Positions 41,485-50,655 of a stretch of DNA of 64,000 nucleotides are shown one piece after another; position 1 is the first letter of the stretch, and every line of letters begins with the position of its first letter. The notes under the pieces were generated by a model. It saw only the letters and a program-made list of their open reading frames with translations, did not search any database and was not told the origin of the DNA. The DNA is from Chloroflexota bacterium (lineage in GTDB: Bacteria; Chloroflexota; Dehalococcoidia; Lucifugimonadales; Australimonadaceae), in NCBI GenBank assembly GCA_009838965.1, contig VXQP01000104.1, positions 40,798 through 104,797 on the forward strand. The letters are read 5' to 3'. A program made the position numbers and the translations under genes.

Positions 41485-42654
41485 ATGGCGCAGCAGTCAG
41501 ACGTCGCAACGATAGGAAAGGTGGACATAGACACGGACGCGCGGGCGAAGCAGCTCCCGTACGACCAGTGGGTCGAGTCGCTGGACCTGCCCGTCCACAA
41601 GGGCTACTTCGTGGAGGACGTCCGCAACCTGGAGGTCGCCCCATGGCCGGAACTGGGCTGCAACGGCGCATTCATCCAGCTCGAGGGGATGGAGGGCGTC
41701 GCCGACGCCCGCATCACTGAGATCCCGCCTGGAGGTTCGACGTACCCCATGCGCTTCGCGCTCGACGAGGTAGTGTACGTCGCGGATGGGCAGGGGCTCG
41801 CCACGGTGTGGGCAGAGGGCGTCGAGCGCAGGACGTTCGAGTTCAGCCCGCGCAGCCTCTTCGTCATCCCGCGCGGCGCGGTGCGACAGTTCGCGAACGC
41901 TCGCGGCGACCGTCCGGCCCGGCTCATCAGCAACACCTACCTGCCGGTCGCGATGTCGCTCGTCCCAGACGCCAGTTACTTCTTCAACAGCACCTACGAG
42001 GACCCCACGCTGCTGGAAACCTCGGAGGATGAGCTCTACTCGGTCGCCAAGCGCGCGCCGGGCGGACGGGGCGCGAGCTGGTTCGGCAACTTCTTCACCG
42101 ACCTCGCGGCCTGGAACGGCCTCGTCCCGCACCGCCAGCGCGGGGGCGGCGGACACGTCGTCGACATCCAGTTCCCGCACTCGGAGATGGGTGGGCATAT
42201 GTCCGTCTTCCCGCCGGGCACCTACAAGAAGGCGCACCGCCACGGGCCGGGCGTCGTCATCATCATCCCCGCGGGAGAGGGCTACTCCATCATGTGGCCG
42301 GAGGGCCAGGAGAAGGTCATCGTTCCATGGCACGAGGCCAGCATGTTCGTGCCGCCGAACCGCTGGTTCCACCAGCACTTCAACGTGAGCGTGGAGCCCG
42401 CGCGCTACCTCGCGCTCTCGCCGATCCGCCAGATGCGCGGCCTCAGCAACCGGATGAACCCGCTGCTCGACCAGGTGGAATACCCGAGCGAGGAGTCGTG
42501 GATCCGCGAGATGTTCGAGGAAGAGCTCGGCAAGCGCGGTTTGGAGAGCCTGATGCCGGAAGGGGCGTACCAGGACCCCCACTACAAGTGGGAGTACGAC
42601 GCCTCCGAGGAGCAGGGCGCAGTCCTCGACGCCACAGCAGGCCGGGGCCTGTAG
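41485..42654 (+). CDS. Bicupin protein (two cupin domains)
   Basis: The 389-residue protein has two cupin-like barrels. The first (about 70-150) has PPGGSTYPMRFALDEVVYVADG. The second (about 230-300) has PPGTYKKAHRHGPGVVIIIPAGEG and PPNRWFHQHFN, the latter two supplying His residues suited to a metal site. Only the second domain keeps a full set of likely ligands. Bicupins include gentisate-type dioxygenases, oxalate decarboxylases and isomerases; this one is unassigned. It is preceded by GGAGGAG and lies 92 nt after DUF2848. Confidence 0.75.
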   Translation: MAQQSDVATIGKVDIDTDARAKQLPYDQWVESLDLPVHKGYFVEDVRNLEVAPWPELGCNGAFIQLEGMEGVADARITEIPPGGSTYPMRFALDEVVYVADGQGLATVWAEGVERRTFEFSPRSLFVIPRGAVRQFANARGDRPARLISNTYLPVAMSLVPDASYFFNSTYEDPTLLETSEDELYSVAKRAPGGRGASWFGNFFTDLAAWNGLVPHRQRGGGGHVVDIQFPHSEMGGHMSVFPPGTYKKAHRHGPGVVIIIPAGEGYSIMWPEGQEKVIVPWHEASMFVPPNRWFHQHFNVSVEPARYLALSPIRQMRGLSNRMNPLLDQVEYPSEESWIREMFEEELGKRGLESLMPEGAYQDPHYKWEYDASEEQGAVLDATAGRGL

Positions 42655-42676
42655 GAGAGGGCTCGTCCGGGGAACG

Positions 42677-43101
42677 ATGCTGCTGGCACCGATCGCGGTC
42701 TACCTGCTGCTGGTCAGAGGCGACAGCATCCTGATGCTCCGTCGGTACAACACGGGTTTCGCGGACGGCTCCTACAGCATGATCGCGGGCCACGTCGAGG
42801 CAGGCGAGGATCTCAAGACCTCCATGATCCGCGAGGCGAGGGAAGAGGCGGATAGACCTCTCGCCAACGGATCTGGAGGTGGTTGGGGTCATCCACTCGA
42901 TGAGCGACAGGGAGTATGTCAACTTCTTCCTGAAGGCCTCGGCGTGGTCGGGCCAAGTAACCAACATGGAGCCGGACAAGTGCGACGACCTGCGCTGGTT
43001 CGACATGGCCGACTTGCCGGAGAACACGGTTCCCTTACGCCCGGCAAGGCATTGAGAACTACCGCAGGGGCGTCTGGTTCGGCAGCATGGGCTGGCAGTA
43101 G
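42677..43101 (+). pseudogene. Nudix hydrolase, doubly frameshifted
   Basis: The first frame encodes YLLLVRGDSILMLRRYN and a Nudix box GHVEAGEDLKTSMIREAREEA. Near 42850 the sense continues one frame over (IDLSPTDLEVVGVIHSMSDRE through LRWFDMADLPENTVP). Near 43035 it moves again to YARQGIENYRRGVWFGSMG, ending at TAG 43101. Together they make a normal Nudix protein of about 140 residues. Either the gene decayed or two base errors are present in the assembly. Confidence 0.82.
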
Positions 43102-43122
43102 AAGATTGTCTGGGAGACAGAG

Positions 43123-43482
43123 ATGGACCTGATAGACCTCGCTGACAAGTTGTCACAGTTCGATGAGTACTGGAGCCCCCGGATCATCGGGGAGGTCAAC
43201 GACTCCTACGTGAAGCTGGCCAAACTCAACGGGGAGTTCGTCTGGCACAGCCACGAACAGGAAGACGAACTCTTCTTCGTGGTGAAAGGACGTTTGACGA
43301 TCCGGTTCCGTGACAGGGACGTTCATCTGGAAGAGGGCCAGATGGTCATCGTTGAGAAGGGCGTGGAGCATCAGCCTGTGGCTGAGTCCGAAGCCCACGT
43401 CCTGATAGTGGAGCCCAAGTCTACTCTGAACACGGGCGACGTCGTGAACGAACGCACCGTCGCCGACCTCGAGCGGATCTGA
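43123..43482 (+). CDS. Single-domain cupin
   Basis: This 119-residue cupin carries a full metal site: HSHEQEDELFFVVKGR (His, His, Glu) and EHQPVAESEAHVLIVEP (late His). The early WHSHEQEDE matches a common family of small cupins of unknown enzyme activity. The gene lies 21 nt after the Nudix relic and converges on an MFS gene 26 nt away. Confidence 0.82.
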   Translation: MDLIDLADKLSQFDEYWSPRIIGEVNDSYVKLAKLNGEFVWHSHEQEDELFFVVKGRLTIRFRDRDVHLEEGQMVIVEKGVEHQPVAESEAHVLIVEPKSTLNTGDVVNERTVADLERI

Positions 43483-43508
43483 GTCGGGTTCGTGGGTCTG
43501 TCGTCTGC

Positions 43509-44759
43509 CTAAGCCCGTGCGGGCACGGCCTGGGGCAGTGCTACGCCGCGCAGCGCTCCTCCGCGCACCGCGATCGCCAGGGTGACCACGACCAGGACCG
43601 CCCCTCCCGCTGCAACGGCGACGGGCGCCCCGGTGCGTTCGGCGAGGCTGTTCATCATCGCGCCGCCCACCGGCAACAGCGCCCAGTGGATACCGTACAG
43701 CGCCATCACGCGTCCCCGCAGGCTGTCCTCCACCAGCGTTTGCAGGATCACCTGCCCCGTCGTGATCTGTATCACGCCTACTGCTCCCGAGAGGAACAGG
43801 AGCACGAGCGCAGCCTCGAACCACGGCGTGAGCGCGAACGCAACCAGCATCGCTCCGAACGAACCGGCCGAGCCCAGCAGTACGAGCCCCGCGCCCCGCT
43901 GCTTGAAGTAGCGCGAGTACACGAACAGCCCCACCATTGCCCCAACGCCCGCCGAGGAGTACATGAACCCCAATTCGCGAGGGCTGACGTCATACACCTC
44001 AACCTGGAACACAGGGAAGGTCATCATGTAACCCTGCCCGAATGCCGAGCACGCCAGCGCCAGTAGCAGCAGCGGGCGGAACACCGGGTGCTTCCACACG
44101 TAGGCTGCTCCCGCTTTCAGGTCGCCCAGCATCGTTCCGTGCCGCCCGACGGCTGCCTGCTGAGGATGCACCATCCGCATCACTGCCGCCATCGCGGCCG
44201 CGCCCGCCGCGGCAACGAAGAAGCTCGGCCCCGCTCCCGCCGCTGCGATGACGAACCCGGCGATGGATGGCGCGACGATGCGTGTCGACGACCACGCCAC
44301 CGACGTGAGCGGCACTGCTATCGGGATGAGCGACCGGTCCGGCAGCAGGCGCGGGAAGAACGATGCCCGCGCCGGCTCGTCGAACGATTGCACCAGCCCA
44401 ATCATCACTGCCGCCGCGGCCAGATGCCACACCACCGCCTGGTCGGTCAGTGCGAGCACGGCGAGTGTCGCCAGCACGGCGACGGCGATCGTCTGCGCAG
44501 CAACAACAAGTGTCCGAGGGTCGAAGCGGTCGGCGAGCACCCCGCCCGCAAGGTTCACAACGATGCGCGGCGCGGCGCTCACGAGGTTGATGAGCCCCAG
44601 AGCCAACGCCGACTGCGTCAGGTCATACGCCAGCCACCCGAGAGTGACGATGGTCATCTGCTGGCCGGTGACTTGTGCGACCAGCCCTATCCAGAAGAGC
44701 CGGAAGTCCCGGTAGCGCAGCGCGGCGAAGAACTCGACGAAGCCGCCGAACAGCCTCAC
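43509..44759 (-). CDS. MFS transporter (EntS/MFS_3-like exporter)
   Basis: The 416-residue, roughly 12-helix major facilitator starts RYRDFRLFWIGLVAQVTGQQM, the usual start of the EntS-like group. The loop 2-3 motif is GGVLADRFDPR, and a second-half motif DSLRGRVMALY marks the equivalent loop. Substrates in the group are siderophores and drugs. The start overlaps the upstream dienelactone hydrolase stop by 4 nt, so these two are translationally coupled. Confidence 0.85.
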   Translation of the reverse strand: MRLFGGFVEFFAALRYRDFRLFWIGLVAQVTGQQMTIVTLGWLAYDLTQSALALGLINLVSAAPRIVVNLAGGVLADRFDPRTLVVAAQTIAVAVLATLAVLALTDQAVVWHLAAAAVMIGLVQSFDEPARASFFPRLLPDRSLIPIAVPLTSVAWSSTRIVAPSIAGFVIAAAGAGPSFFVAAAGAAAMAAVMRMVHPQQAAVGRHGTMLGDLKAGAAYVWKHPVFRPLLLLALACSAFGQGYMMTFPVFQVEVYDVSPRELGFMYSSAGVGAMVGLFVYSRYFKQRGAGLVLLGSAGSFGAMLVAFALTPWFEAALVLLFLSGAVGVIQITTGQVILQTLVEDSLRGRVMALYGIHWALLPVGGAMMNSLAERTGAPVAVAAGGAVLVVVTLAIAVRGGALRGVALPQAVPARA

Positions 44760-45502
44760 GGCGTCTCCGGTGTCTCGTCATCCTCGACTGCTGGTGCTGG
44801 AACACCCAGGTGGTTCCTGAAGAATGCGAAGGTCCGCTCCAGCGACTCCGCCGCCGCTTTCTCGCGGCGCTCGGATGAGTCCTGGTTCGGGTTCAGGAAC
44901 GAGTGCCCCACGCCCTCGTACATGAACAGCTCGTACTGCTTCTCGTACCGGTCGAGCGCGGCGCGGAACGCCTCGATCTCCGAGATGGGCGTTGTGTGGT
45001 CGTGCGTGCCGTAGTGGCACATCATAGGCACGCGGATGTTCTCGAGCTCCTCGGAGTCCGGGAAGAGGCTCTGGTAGTAGACCACGCCCGCGCCAAACGT
45101 GTTCGTGCGCGCCAGCGACAGCAGAACGAGCCCGCCGCCGAGGCAGAACCCCACGATGCCCACGGGCGCGGTGTCCGCCGTCCACGGCAGCGAGCGCAGG
45201 AAGTCGGCGCCGGCGCTGAGGTTCTCCACCGTCCGTTCCACGTCCAGCGAGTTCTTGTAGCGCAGTTGCGTGGCGCGCCCCTCAGGCAGTACGCCGTCGA
45301 ACAGGTCCGGAGAGAGGGCGACGAAGCCGGCGCGGGCGAACGTGCGCGTCATCTCGCGCTGGAACCAGTTGAGCCCGCCCATGCCGGAGATGACCACGAG
45401 CCCCGGATACGGACCGCTGTCGGCCGGACGGCCGACGTACCCGTCTACGAATCCGTTGGGGCCGTCGTATCCCGCGTGCAGTGAGACGATGCGATGCGCC
45501 AT
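44756..45502 (-). CDS. Dienelactone hydrolase family protein
   Basis: The 248-residue alpha/beta hydrolase has nucleophile Cys in GFCLGGG, Asp in HYGTHDHTTP and His in EGVGHSFL, the Cys-Asp-His triad of the DLH group. Known members open lactones from chlorocatechol breakdown. ATG 45502 is chosen because AGGAGG lies 6 nt ahead; the ORF-track start is 13 codons further up without support. It overlaps the MFS gene by 4 nt and follows the large hydrolase gene by 74 nt. Confidence 0.87.
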   Translation of the reverse strand: MAHRIVSLHAGYDGPNGFVDGYVGRPADSGPYPGLVVISGMGGLNWFQREMTRTFARAGFVALSPDLFDGVLPEGRATQLRYKNSLDVERTVENLSAGADFLRSLPWTADTAPVGIVGFCLGGGLVLLSLARTNTFGAGVVYYQSLFPDSEELENIRVPMMCHYGTHDHTTPISEIEAFRAALDRYEKQYELFMYEGVGHSFLNPNQDSSERREKAAAESLERTFAFFRNHLGVPAPAVEDDETPETP

Positions 45503-45576
45503 ACCACACCTCCTGCCGCCGTGCATCATAGGGCGGGGCATCTACGGCGACAACCGCCGCGAGCCGCGATGCACGT

Positions 45577-47616
45577 TCAGCGCACGCTTGCCGACGGCGA
45601 CGGCATCGCCTTGCTGAGCGTCAGCGGGGCGAGTGGGGCAGCCTCGTTCAGCGGGTCCCGGCTCTTCGCCGCCTCTATGTAGCGCTCCGCGTCCTCTTCG
45701 AGCAGGAACCCTGCTGCCTGCAACTGCCGGACAGCCTCGGCCATCTGCCGCATGTACTCCTCGTGCGACGCGTACCGCTCCTCGATGGAGCGCCGCGGGT
45801 CGCCGTTCGTCTCCCGCTCGGCGCGCGTTCGAGCGAAGGGCACGAAGCTGCCTGCCAGCGAGGCGAGGTCTCCTTCAGCGAAGCCCGCTCTGCGCAGGTT
45901 CCATCCCGTGTGGGTGCCGACGGGGACCATGACTTCCGGCGAACGCAGGCCGCCGAGGTCGTTGCCGTCCTCGTCCACCTGCGGCATCTGAACGGTGTAC
46001 TCCTTGCCCGGCACGGGCTGCGGCGGATGTTCGGTGACCAACCCCTGATCGAAACCGGGCCCGTAGTCGTAGAGCGGCAGCCGGCTGGGGCTTGCCGGCG
46101 TGGGGAAGCCGGGCACCTTCGGGAACGCTGCAAGCGCTTCTTCAGGACTGACCAGTGTGCCGTCTGTCCGCCGCGGCACGATGCTGGCCGGTGGCGGTGT
46201 GCCTTCGGTCACCCAGCGGTGCATCATCGTGAGGACTGCCCGCATGAGCGGTCCGTTGTTCATCACGTTGGAGCGCTGCTGGCAGATGTCGTCTGGGGAT
46301 GGCATCACGCTCGTATGCTGCGCGCTTGCGAGAAAGTAGACGCGCACCGCATCCGGGAACTCGATGTCGTCCCCTGTGCGCGGGCTCGTGTGCCCGAGGG
46401 AAGCGTGACGGTTCCAGTATTCGGTGTTCGTGTGCGTGTGCACGACCAGCGGGTCCGACTCAGGGCGCTTCATGACGCAGTCCAGCGAGTCCGAGAAAGC
46501 GTCCGGCGTGGTGGAGTAGGCGAAAGGGTAGCGCTCCGAGGGCCACTGATGCTCCTCGTGCTGGCGCGGGTAACGCCCCACCTGGGCGAACCGGGCGTTC
46601 GTGAAGAGGCGGCCTGCGCCGGATACGTGCGGGTAGGCGGCTGCGAAGACCTTCCGACCTTGCGGGTCCACGTTGTAGCCGTCGTAGATGAACTGGCGGA
46701 TCACGCGCGCGCTCAGCGACGCTCCGTAGATGTACGCTCGTTCGTGGCCTGCGAGTGGGTTCGGCGCATCGCTCGCGTCAACGGCGTCATGGAGCAGCAT
46801 CGACACGAGGTCGCGTATGCTCACGATGCCGAGCCCCATCACGCGGGAGCCCTCAGTCTCGTAGACCAGTTCGTAGATCCAGCCGGGTTTGAAGCCGCCC
46901 TTCATGTAGCAGGCCGCCGCCGACGGACGCACCTGCAAGGCGCCGTCGACCATCTCCGCCTCCGCGAACGCCCAGGCGTCCGGCGGGACGGGCACGCGCG
47001 GGTCGCGCTCGTGCTCGCGCACTGTCATCGTCGCGTGGGTCGTGTCGAGGTCGAGCGCAGGGTAGCAGCGGATGCTCGGCGCGCCGCTCAGCGGCATCCA
47101 GAGCACATCTTCCTGCTCGGCGATGAACTCCTGGCGCACCTTGCCGCGTACCGGCTTCCCGTTCTCCAACGCCTCCGGCAGATCGATGGTGAGGAGGCCG
47201 TCGCCCGCCACGAGATCGCCCTGCCAGCCGGACCAGACCACGGTGTAGCCCTGCCGCATCAGGAAACCGTTACCGGCCGCAGCGAGCGTGAGCGGGTCGT
47301 TGTCCGGCGCAGCGTCGTTGAATACGCGCACGACCGTCTTGTTCCCCCGGTTGTTCACACCGTAGAGCAGGCATCCGTTGCCCCGTGCAAGGTCGACCGG
47401 TTTCAGGATGTCGAGGTCCGCCCTGAACTCGACCAGGCCGTTCGCATTGCGGGGTGCCAGCGCAAAGTCGACAACGTTCGCGTTGGCGGGGTCGTTCGGG
47501 TCCAGCTCGAAGAACGCCGATCCGGTCAGCCGTTCGTAGGGCCCCGTGTCCCCGAACGAGGATCCCTCGGCGAAGCTGACCTGCCGTTCGATGCTCAGTC
47601 GTACCCTGGTGTTCAT
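45577..47616 (-). CDS. Large alpha/beta hydrolase domain protein (Abhydrolase_10-like)
   Basis: The 679-residue protein resembles the PF20091 group: an N-terminal half with CLLYGVNNRGNK, then a hydrolase core with nucleophile region YIYGASLSARVIRQF. A C-terminal region with GTPPPASIVPRRTDGTL and MVPVGTHTGWNLR follows, which is typical of the family. No signal peptide is seen. Its role is unknown; ester or lactone cleavage is likely. ATG 47616 has GGAGGAAGGG just ahead, whereas the ORF-track start reads through the MFS gene on the other strand. Confidence 0.8.
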   Translation of the reverse strand: MNTRVRLSIERQVSFAEGSSFGDTGPYERLTGSAFFELDPNDPANANVVDFALAPRNANGLVEFRADLDILKPVDLARGNGCLLYGVNNRGNKTVVRVFNDAAPDNDPLTLAAAGNGFLMRQGYTVVWSGWQGDLVAGDGLLTIDLPEALENGKPVRGKVRQEFIAEQEDVLWMPLSGAPSIRCYPALDLDTTHATMTVREHERDPRVPVPPDAWAFAEAEMVDGALQVRPSAAACYMKGGFKPGWIYELVYETEGSRVMGLGIVSIRDLVSMLLHDAVDASDAPNPLAGHERAYIYGASLSARVIRQFIYDGYNVDPQGRKVFAAAYPHVSGAGRLFTNARFAQVGRYPRQHEEHQWPSERYPFAYSTTPDAFSDSLDCVMKRPESDPLVVHTHTNTEYWNRHASLGHTSPRTGDDIEFPDAVRVYFLASAQHTSVMPSPDDICQQRSNVMNNGPLMRAVLTMMHRWVTEGTPPPASIVPRRTDGTLVSPEEALAAFPKVPGFPTPASPSRLPLYDYGPGFDQGLVTEHPPQPVPGKEYTVQMPQVDEDGNDLGGLRSPEVMVPVGTHTGWNLRRAGFAEGDLASLAGSFVPFARTRAERETNGDPRRSIEERYASHEEYMRQMAEAVRQLQAAGFLLEEDAERYIEAAKSRDPLNEAAPLAPLTLSKAMPSPSASVR

Positions 47617-47708
47617 ACCCTTCCTCCGCTGGGATAGCGCCAGACAGAGATTAGACGAGTCCCGGGCGTTCGTCGACGGCGGACAAACGGAGAGGTCGAC
47701 CGCGAGCG

Positions 47709-47714
47709 TACAAT
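47709..47714 (+). promoter_or_regulatory. -10 box for a leaderless MFS transcript
   Basis: TACAAT ends exactly 7 nt before the ATG at 47722. No Shine-Dalgarno sequence is present between them. Confidence 0.5.
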
Positions 47715-47721
47715 CCCGTCC

Positions 47722-48993
47722 ATGCGGCAGAACGGCGAAGGGAGTCAGAGTGAAGCGCCTGCCCGCCGGGGACTTCACCCGCAACTCCGCCTGATACTGG
47801 GGCTCCACGTCCCGGCCATTGCGCTGGGGCTGGGGAACGGCATCGGGCTGCCCGTCCTGCCTGAGCTGACCAAGCTCTACGGGGTCAGCATCGTCCAGGC
47901 GTCGTGGGTATTCGTCGTCTTCCTCCTCGGCACGCTGGTCGCGTCACTTCCGACCGGCATGCTCATCGACCGGATCGGCCGCCGCTGGATCCTGCTCGCC
48001 GGCCCAGTGGTCGTTGCGCTTTCTTCCCTGCTCATCGCGAAGGCTGCGGTCTCAGGCTCGTTCTCCGAACTGCTCGTGTACCGCTTCATCGCCGGGGTCG
48101 GCACACAGATGTGGATGCAGAGCCGCATCACGGTCATCGCCGATACGGGAGCGGTGCAGCAGCGCGGCAAGCAGGTCACGCAGATGTTTGGCGTGCAGTC
48201 GATCGGCGCGCTCAGCGGTCCGCTCATCGGAGGGTTCGCGGCGGTGGCGTGGGGGCTGTGGTCGCCCTTCCTGATTCACGCAGGCCTGACGCTGCTCTCC
48301 ATCATCCCCACCTACTTCGTCGTCAAGGAATCGGCTCCCGCGGCGCGGCGTGCGGCCGAGGCCGCTGTAGAGGGGTCGCGCTGGGCGTTGCTGCTCAGGA
48401 AACCGATCCCCACCGTCTTCTCGATCCAGTTCCTCACGAACGTCACCCGAGGAGCCGTCTTCGAGGGTGGCGTGATCCTTCTCTACCCGTCCTACGTCTA
48501 CGGATTGGACCCTGCCGAGCTGGGTGTGCTGCGCAGCGCGATGGCGGTGGGGACCGTCCCTATCATGTTCTCTACCGGATTCGTGATGGACCGGTTCGGC
48601 AGGAAGTACATCGTCGTGCCGGGGCTGTTGCTGACGAGTCTCTCGATGGCGTCTGTGTCGGTAACTGCATTCGCCGGCCTCAGCCTGTCCTGGTTCATCG
48701 CGAGTTTCGTGTTCGTGCACCTGTCGATGGGGGTCATCTCCGGCAACATGCAGACGCTGGGGACGGACGTGGCCCCACCGCAGGCGCGGGGGCTCTTCTT
48801 CGGCGTCTCGCGCCTAGTTGCGCAGGGCGGCTCGACAGCCAGCCCAACCAGCTTCGGCCTGCTGTCCGGCACGCTGGGGTTCGGCGCTGCGTTCGTGCTG
48901 CTCGCGTCGACGGCGTTCGCCGCCGCGATGGTCGTGGCGTTCTTCCTGGAGGAGACGCTCAGGAAGCCGGATAAGACGGCTGTCGATAGATAA
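47722..48993 (+). CDS. MFS transporter
   Basis: The 423-residue major facilitator has about 12 helices. The loop 2-3 signature GMLIDRIGRRWILLAG and its second-half copy GFVMDRFGRKYIVVPG are both clear. A basic, Pro/Arg-rich N-terminal tail of about 25 residues precedes the first helix. The substrate is unknown. It is divergent from the large hydrolase and converges on the deacylase gene with a 4-nt gap. Confidence 0.87.
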   Translation: MRQNGEGSQSEAPARRGLHPQLRLILGLHVPAIALGLGNGIGLPVLPELTKLYGVSIVQASWVFVVFLLGTLVASLPTGMLIDRIGRRWILLAGPVVVALSSLLIAKAAVSGSFSELLVYRFIAGVGTQMWMQSRITVIADTGAVQQRGKQVTQMFGVQSIGALSGPLIGGFAAVAWGLWSPFLIHAGLTLLSIIPTYFVVKESAPAARRAAEAAVEGSRWALLLRKPIPTVFSIQFLTNVTRGAVFEGGVILLYPSYVYGLDPAELGVLRSAMAVGTVPIMFSTGFVMDRFGRKYIVVPGLLLTSLSMASVSVTAFAGLSLSWFIASFVFVHLSMGVISGNMQTLGTDVAPPQARGLFFGVSRLVAQGGSTASPTSFGLLSGTLGFGAAFVLLASTAFAAAMVVAFFLEETLRKPDKTAVDR

Positions 48994-48997
48994 TCGC

Positions 48998-50644
48998 CTA
49001 GCGACCGTAGGCGCTGCTGCGCAGGAGCCGTCCGGGGAGGGCTCCCGTGTGCTCGCCCGCCTCGATCAGCACCTCGCCGTTGACGATGGTGCAGGCGACG
49101 CCTTCGCTGGGACGGCGCATGCGCACCGCGTCTCCGGGGTAGTCCGCAACCTCTTCCAGCTCGCCTGCGCCGATGGTGTCCGGGTCGAATACCGTCAGGT
49201 CCCCGGCCAGGCCGGGCCTGATGAGACCCCTATCGTGCAGGCCGAACGCGCTCGCGCCCATGAAGGTCAGCTTCCGCACGGCATCTTCCAGGGAGAGTGC
49301 CTGCTGCCCCCTCACCCAGAACGACAGCAGGAACGTCGAGAAGTGGCTGTCGCAACGGCGGGTGACGTGCGCCCCGCCGTCGGAGAGTCCGGGCAGCACG
49401 AACGGGTCGGCCATCACTTCCGCCATCGCCGACGTACTCACGTCGGAGCGGAAGTAGAAGAGCGTCCTGAGGTCTTCTTCGAGCGCGAGGTCGAGGAACG
49501 TGTCGAGCGGGTCTTTGCCCAACTCTTGCGCGATGTCGCTCACACTCCGCTCCACGTAGGCACGGTGCTCGTCCAGGGCGACCCTGGCCACGTGCAGCAG
49601 GTCCCAGCGCACCTGGGGGAAGCCGGGGTTCCGCTTGTCCGGCGCATCGGCGTCGGCCCTGAGTCCGGCGCGCACCGCGGGGTCGTGGAAGGCCACGCGC
49701 TTCTCCTCGGGTGAACTGCTCATTACGGGCAGCCAGTGCGGGAAGCCGTCGAAACTTCCCACGGTGAGCAGCGTCCAGCGTGCAGTGTTCTCCATGAAGG
49801 GCGACACCATCGCGTACATCCGCGCGTCGTTCCGGGTGGTCCCTGCACGTCCCGCAAGGCTGGAGATCACCGGGCGTCCCGTTGCCCGGGCAGTCCGCGT
49901 GAGCAGGCCCTCCGACAGTTCGATACGTTCAGAGTCCCCGAACTGGATGGAACCGGCCCCGACTTCGGCGAGCGCTTCCGCCACGGCGAGGAACTCGTCG
50001 GGCGGCGCGGCGTTCGCGGGCAGCAGGCGGTTCTCGAGGTCCATGTGCCGCAGGTTTCGCTCCGAGGAGAGTCCCAGCGCCCCCGCGCGGATGCCCTCGC
50101 GGACGATCTCCTTCATCTGCTCGATCTGTTCGGGAGTCGCGACTGCCGAGTAGGCCGCCTCGCCCATCACGTGCCGCCGCACCGCCGAGAAGCCGATGAG
50201 CGAGCCGACGTTCACACCAAGCTCGCGGTCGATGGTCTCCAGGTACTGCGGCACCGACTCCCACGACCACTCGACTCCGGCCTGCAGCGACTCGACCGGT
50301 ATGGCCTCGACCCGCGACAGCATGGAGACGAGGTCGGCGCGCTCCTCCGGGCGCGCCGGAGCGAGTCCGAGGGAGCAGTTGCCGTTGATGACGGTCGTGG
50401 CGCCGTGGTAGCAGGCGAATGTGCACAGTGGGTCCCAGAGCACCTGCGCGTCGTAGTGGCAGTGGTTGTCGATGAAGCCGGGGGCGATGACCTGCCCCTG
50501 GACGTCGATGACCCGTTTCGCGGACGAACCGAGTCTGCCGGTCTCCGCGATGTGCCCGTCCACAACGGCGACGTCTCCCTCGTAGGAGGGTCCGCCGGTC
50601 CCGTCCACGATGCGGCCGTTCTTGAGCAGCAGGTCGTAAGTCAT
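48998..50644 (-). CDS. N-acyl-D-amino-acid deacylase / D-aminoacylase family amidohydrolase
   Basis: The 548-residue amidohydrolase family 3 enzyme begins YDLLLKNGRIVDGTGGPSYEGD. It has the metal motif FIDNHCHYDAQVLWDP and the region GNCSLGLAPARPEE typical of D-aminoacylases. The late SDGGAHVTRRCD segment holds the conserved Asp. It cleaves an N-acyl or amide bond; the true substrate is unknown. It is last gene of a minus-strand run that starts with the Rieske dioxygenase and lies 11 nt after the amidohydrolase gene. Confidence 0.87.
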   Translation of the reverse strand: MTYDLLLKNGRIVDGTGGPSYEGDVAVVDGHIAETGRLGSSAKRVIDVQGQVIAPGFIDNHCHYDAQVLWDPLCTFACYHGATTVINGNCSLGLAPARPEERADLVSMLSRVEAIPVESLQAGVEWSWESVPQYLETIDRELGVNVGSLIGFSAVRRHVMGEAAYSAVATPEQIEQMKEIVREGIRAGALGLSSERNLRHMDLENRLLPANAAPPDEFLAVAEALAEVGAGSIQFGDSERIELSEGLLTRTARATGRPVISSLAGRAGTTRNDARMYAMVSPFMENTARWTLLTVGSFDGFPHWLPVMSSSPEEKRVAFHDPAVRAGLRADADAPDKRNPGFPQVRWDLLHVARVALDEHRAYVERSVSDIAQELGKDPLDTFLDLALEEDLRTLFYFRSDVSTSAMAEVMADPFVLPGLSDGGAHVTRRCDSHFSTFLLSFWVRGQQALSLEDAVRKLTFMGASAFGLHDRGLIRPGLAGDLTVFDPDTIGAGELEEVADYPGDAVRMRRPSEGVACTIVNGEVLIEAGEHTGALPGRLLRSSAYGR

Positions 50645-50655
50645 CGTCGTCCTCC

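Noticed and set aside
45763-47637. 624-residue plus-strand ORF
   Set aside because: Antisense shadow of the Abhydrolase_10-like gene; Arg/Val/His-rich with no domain.
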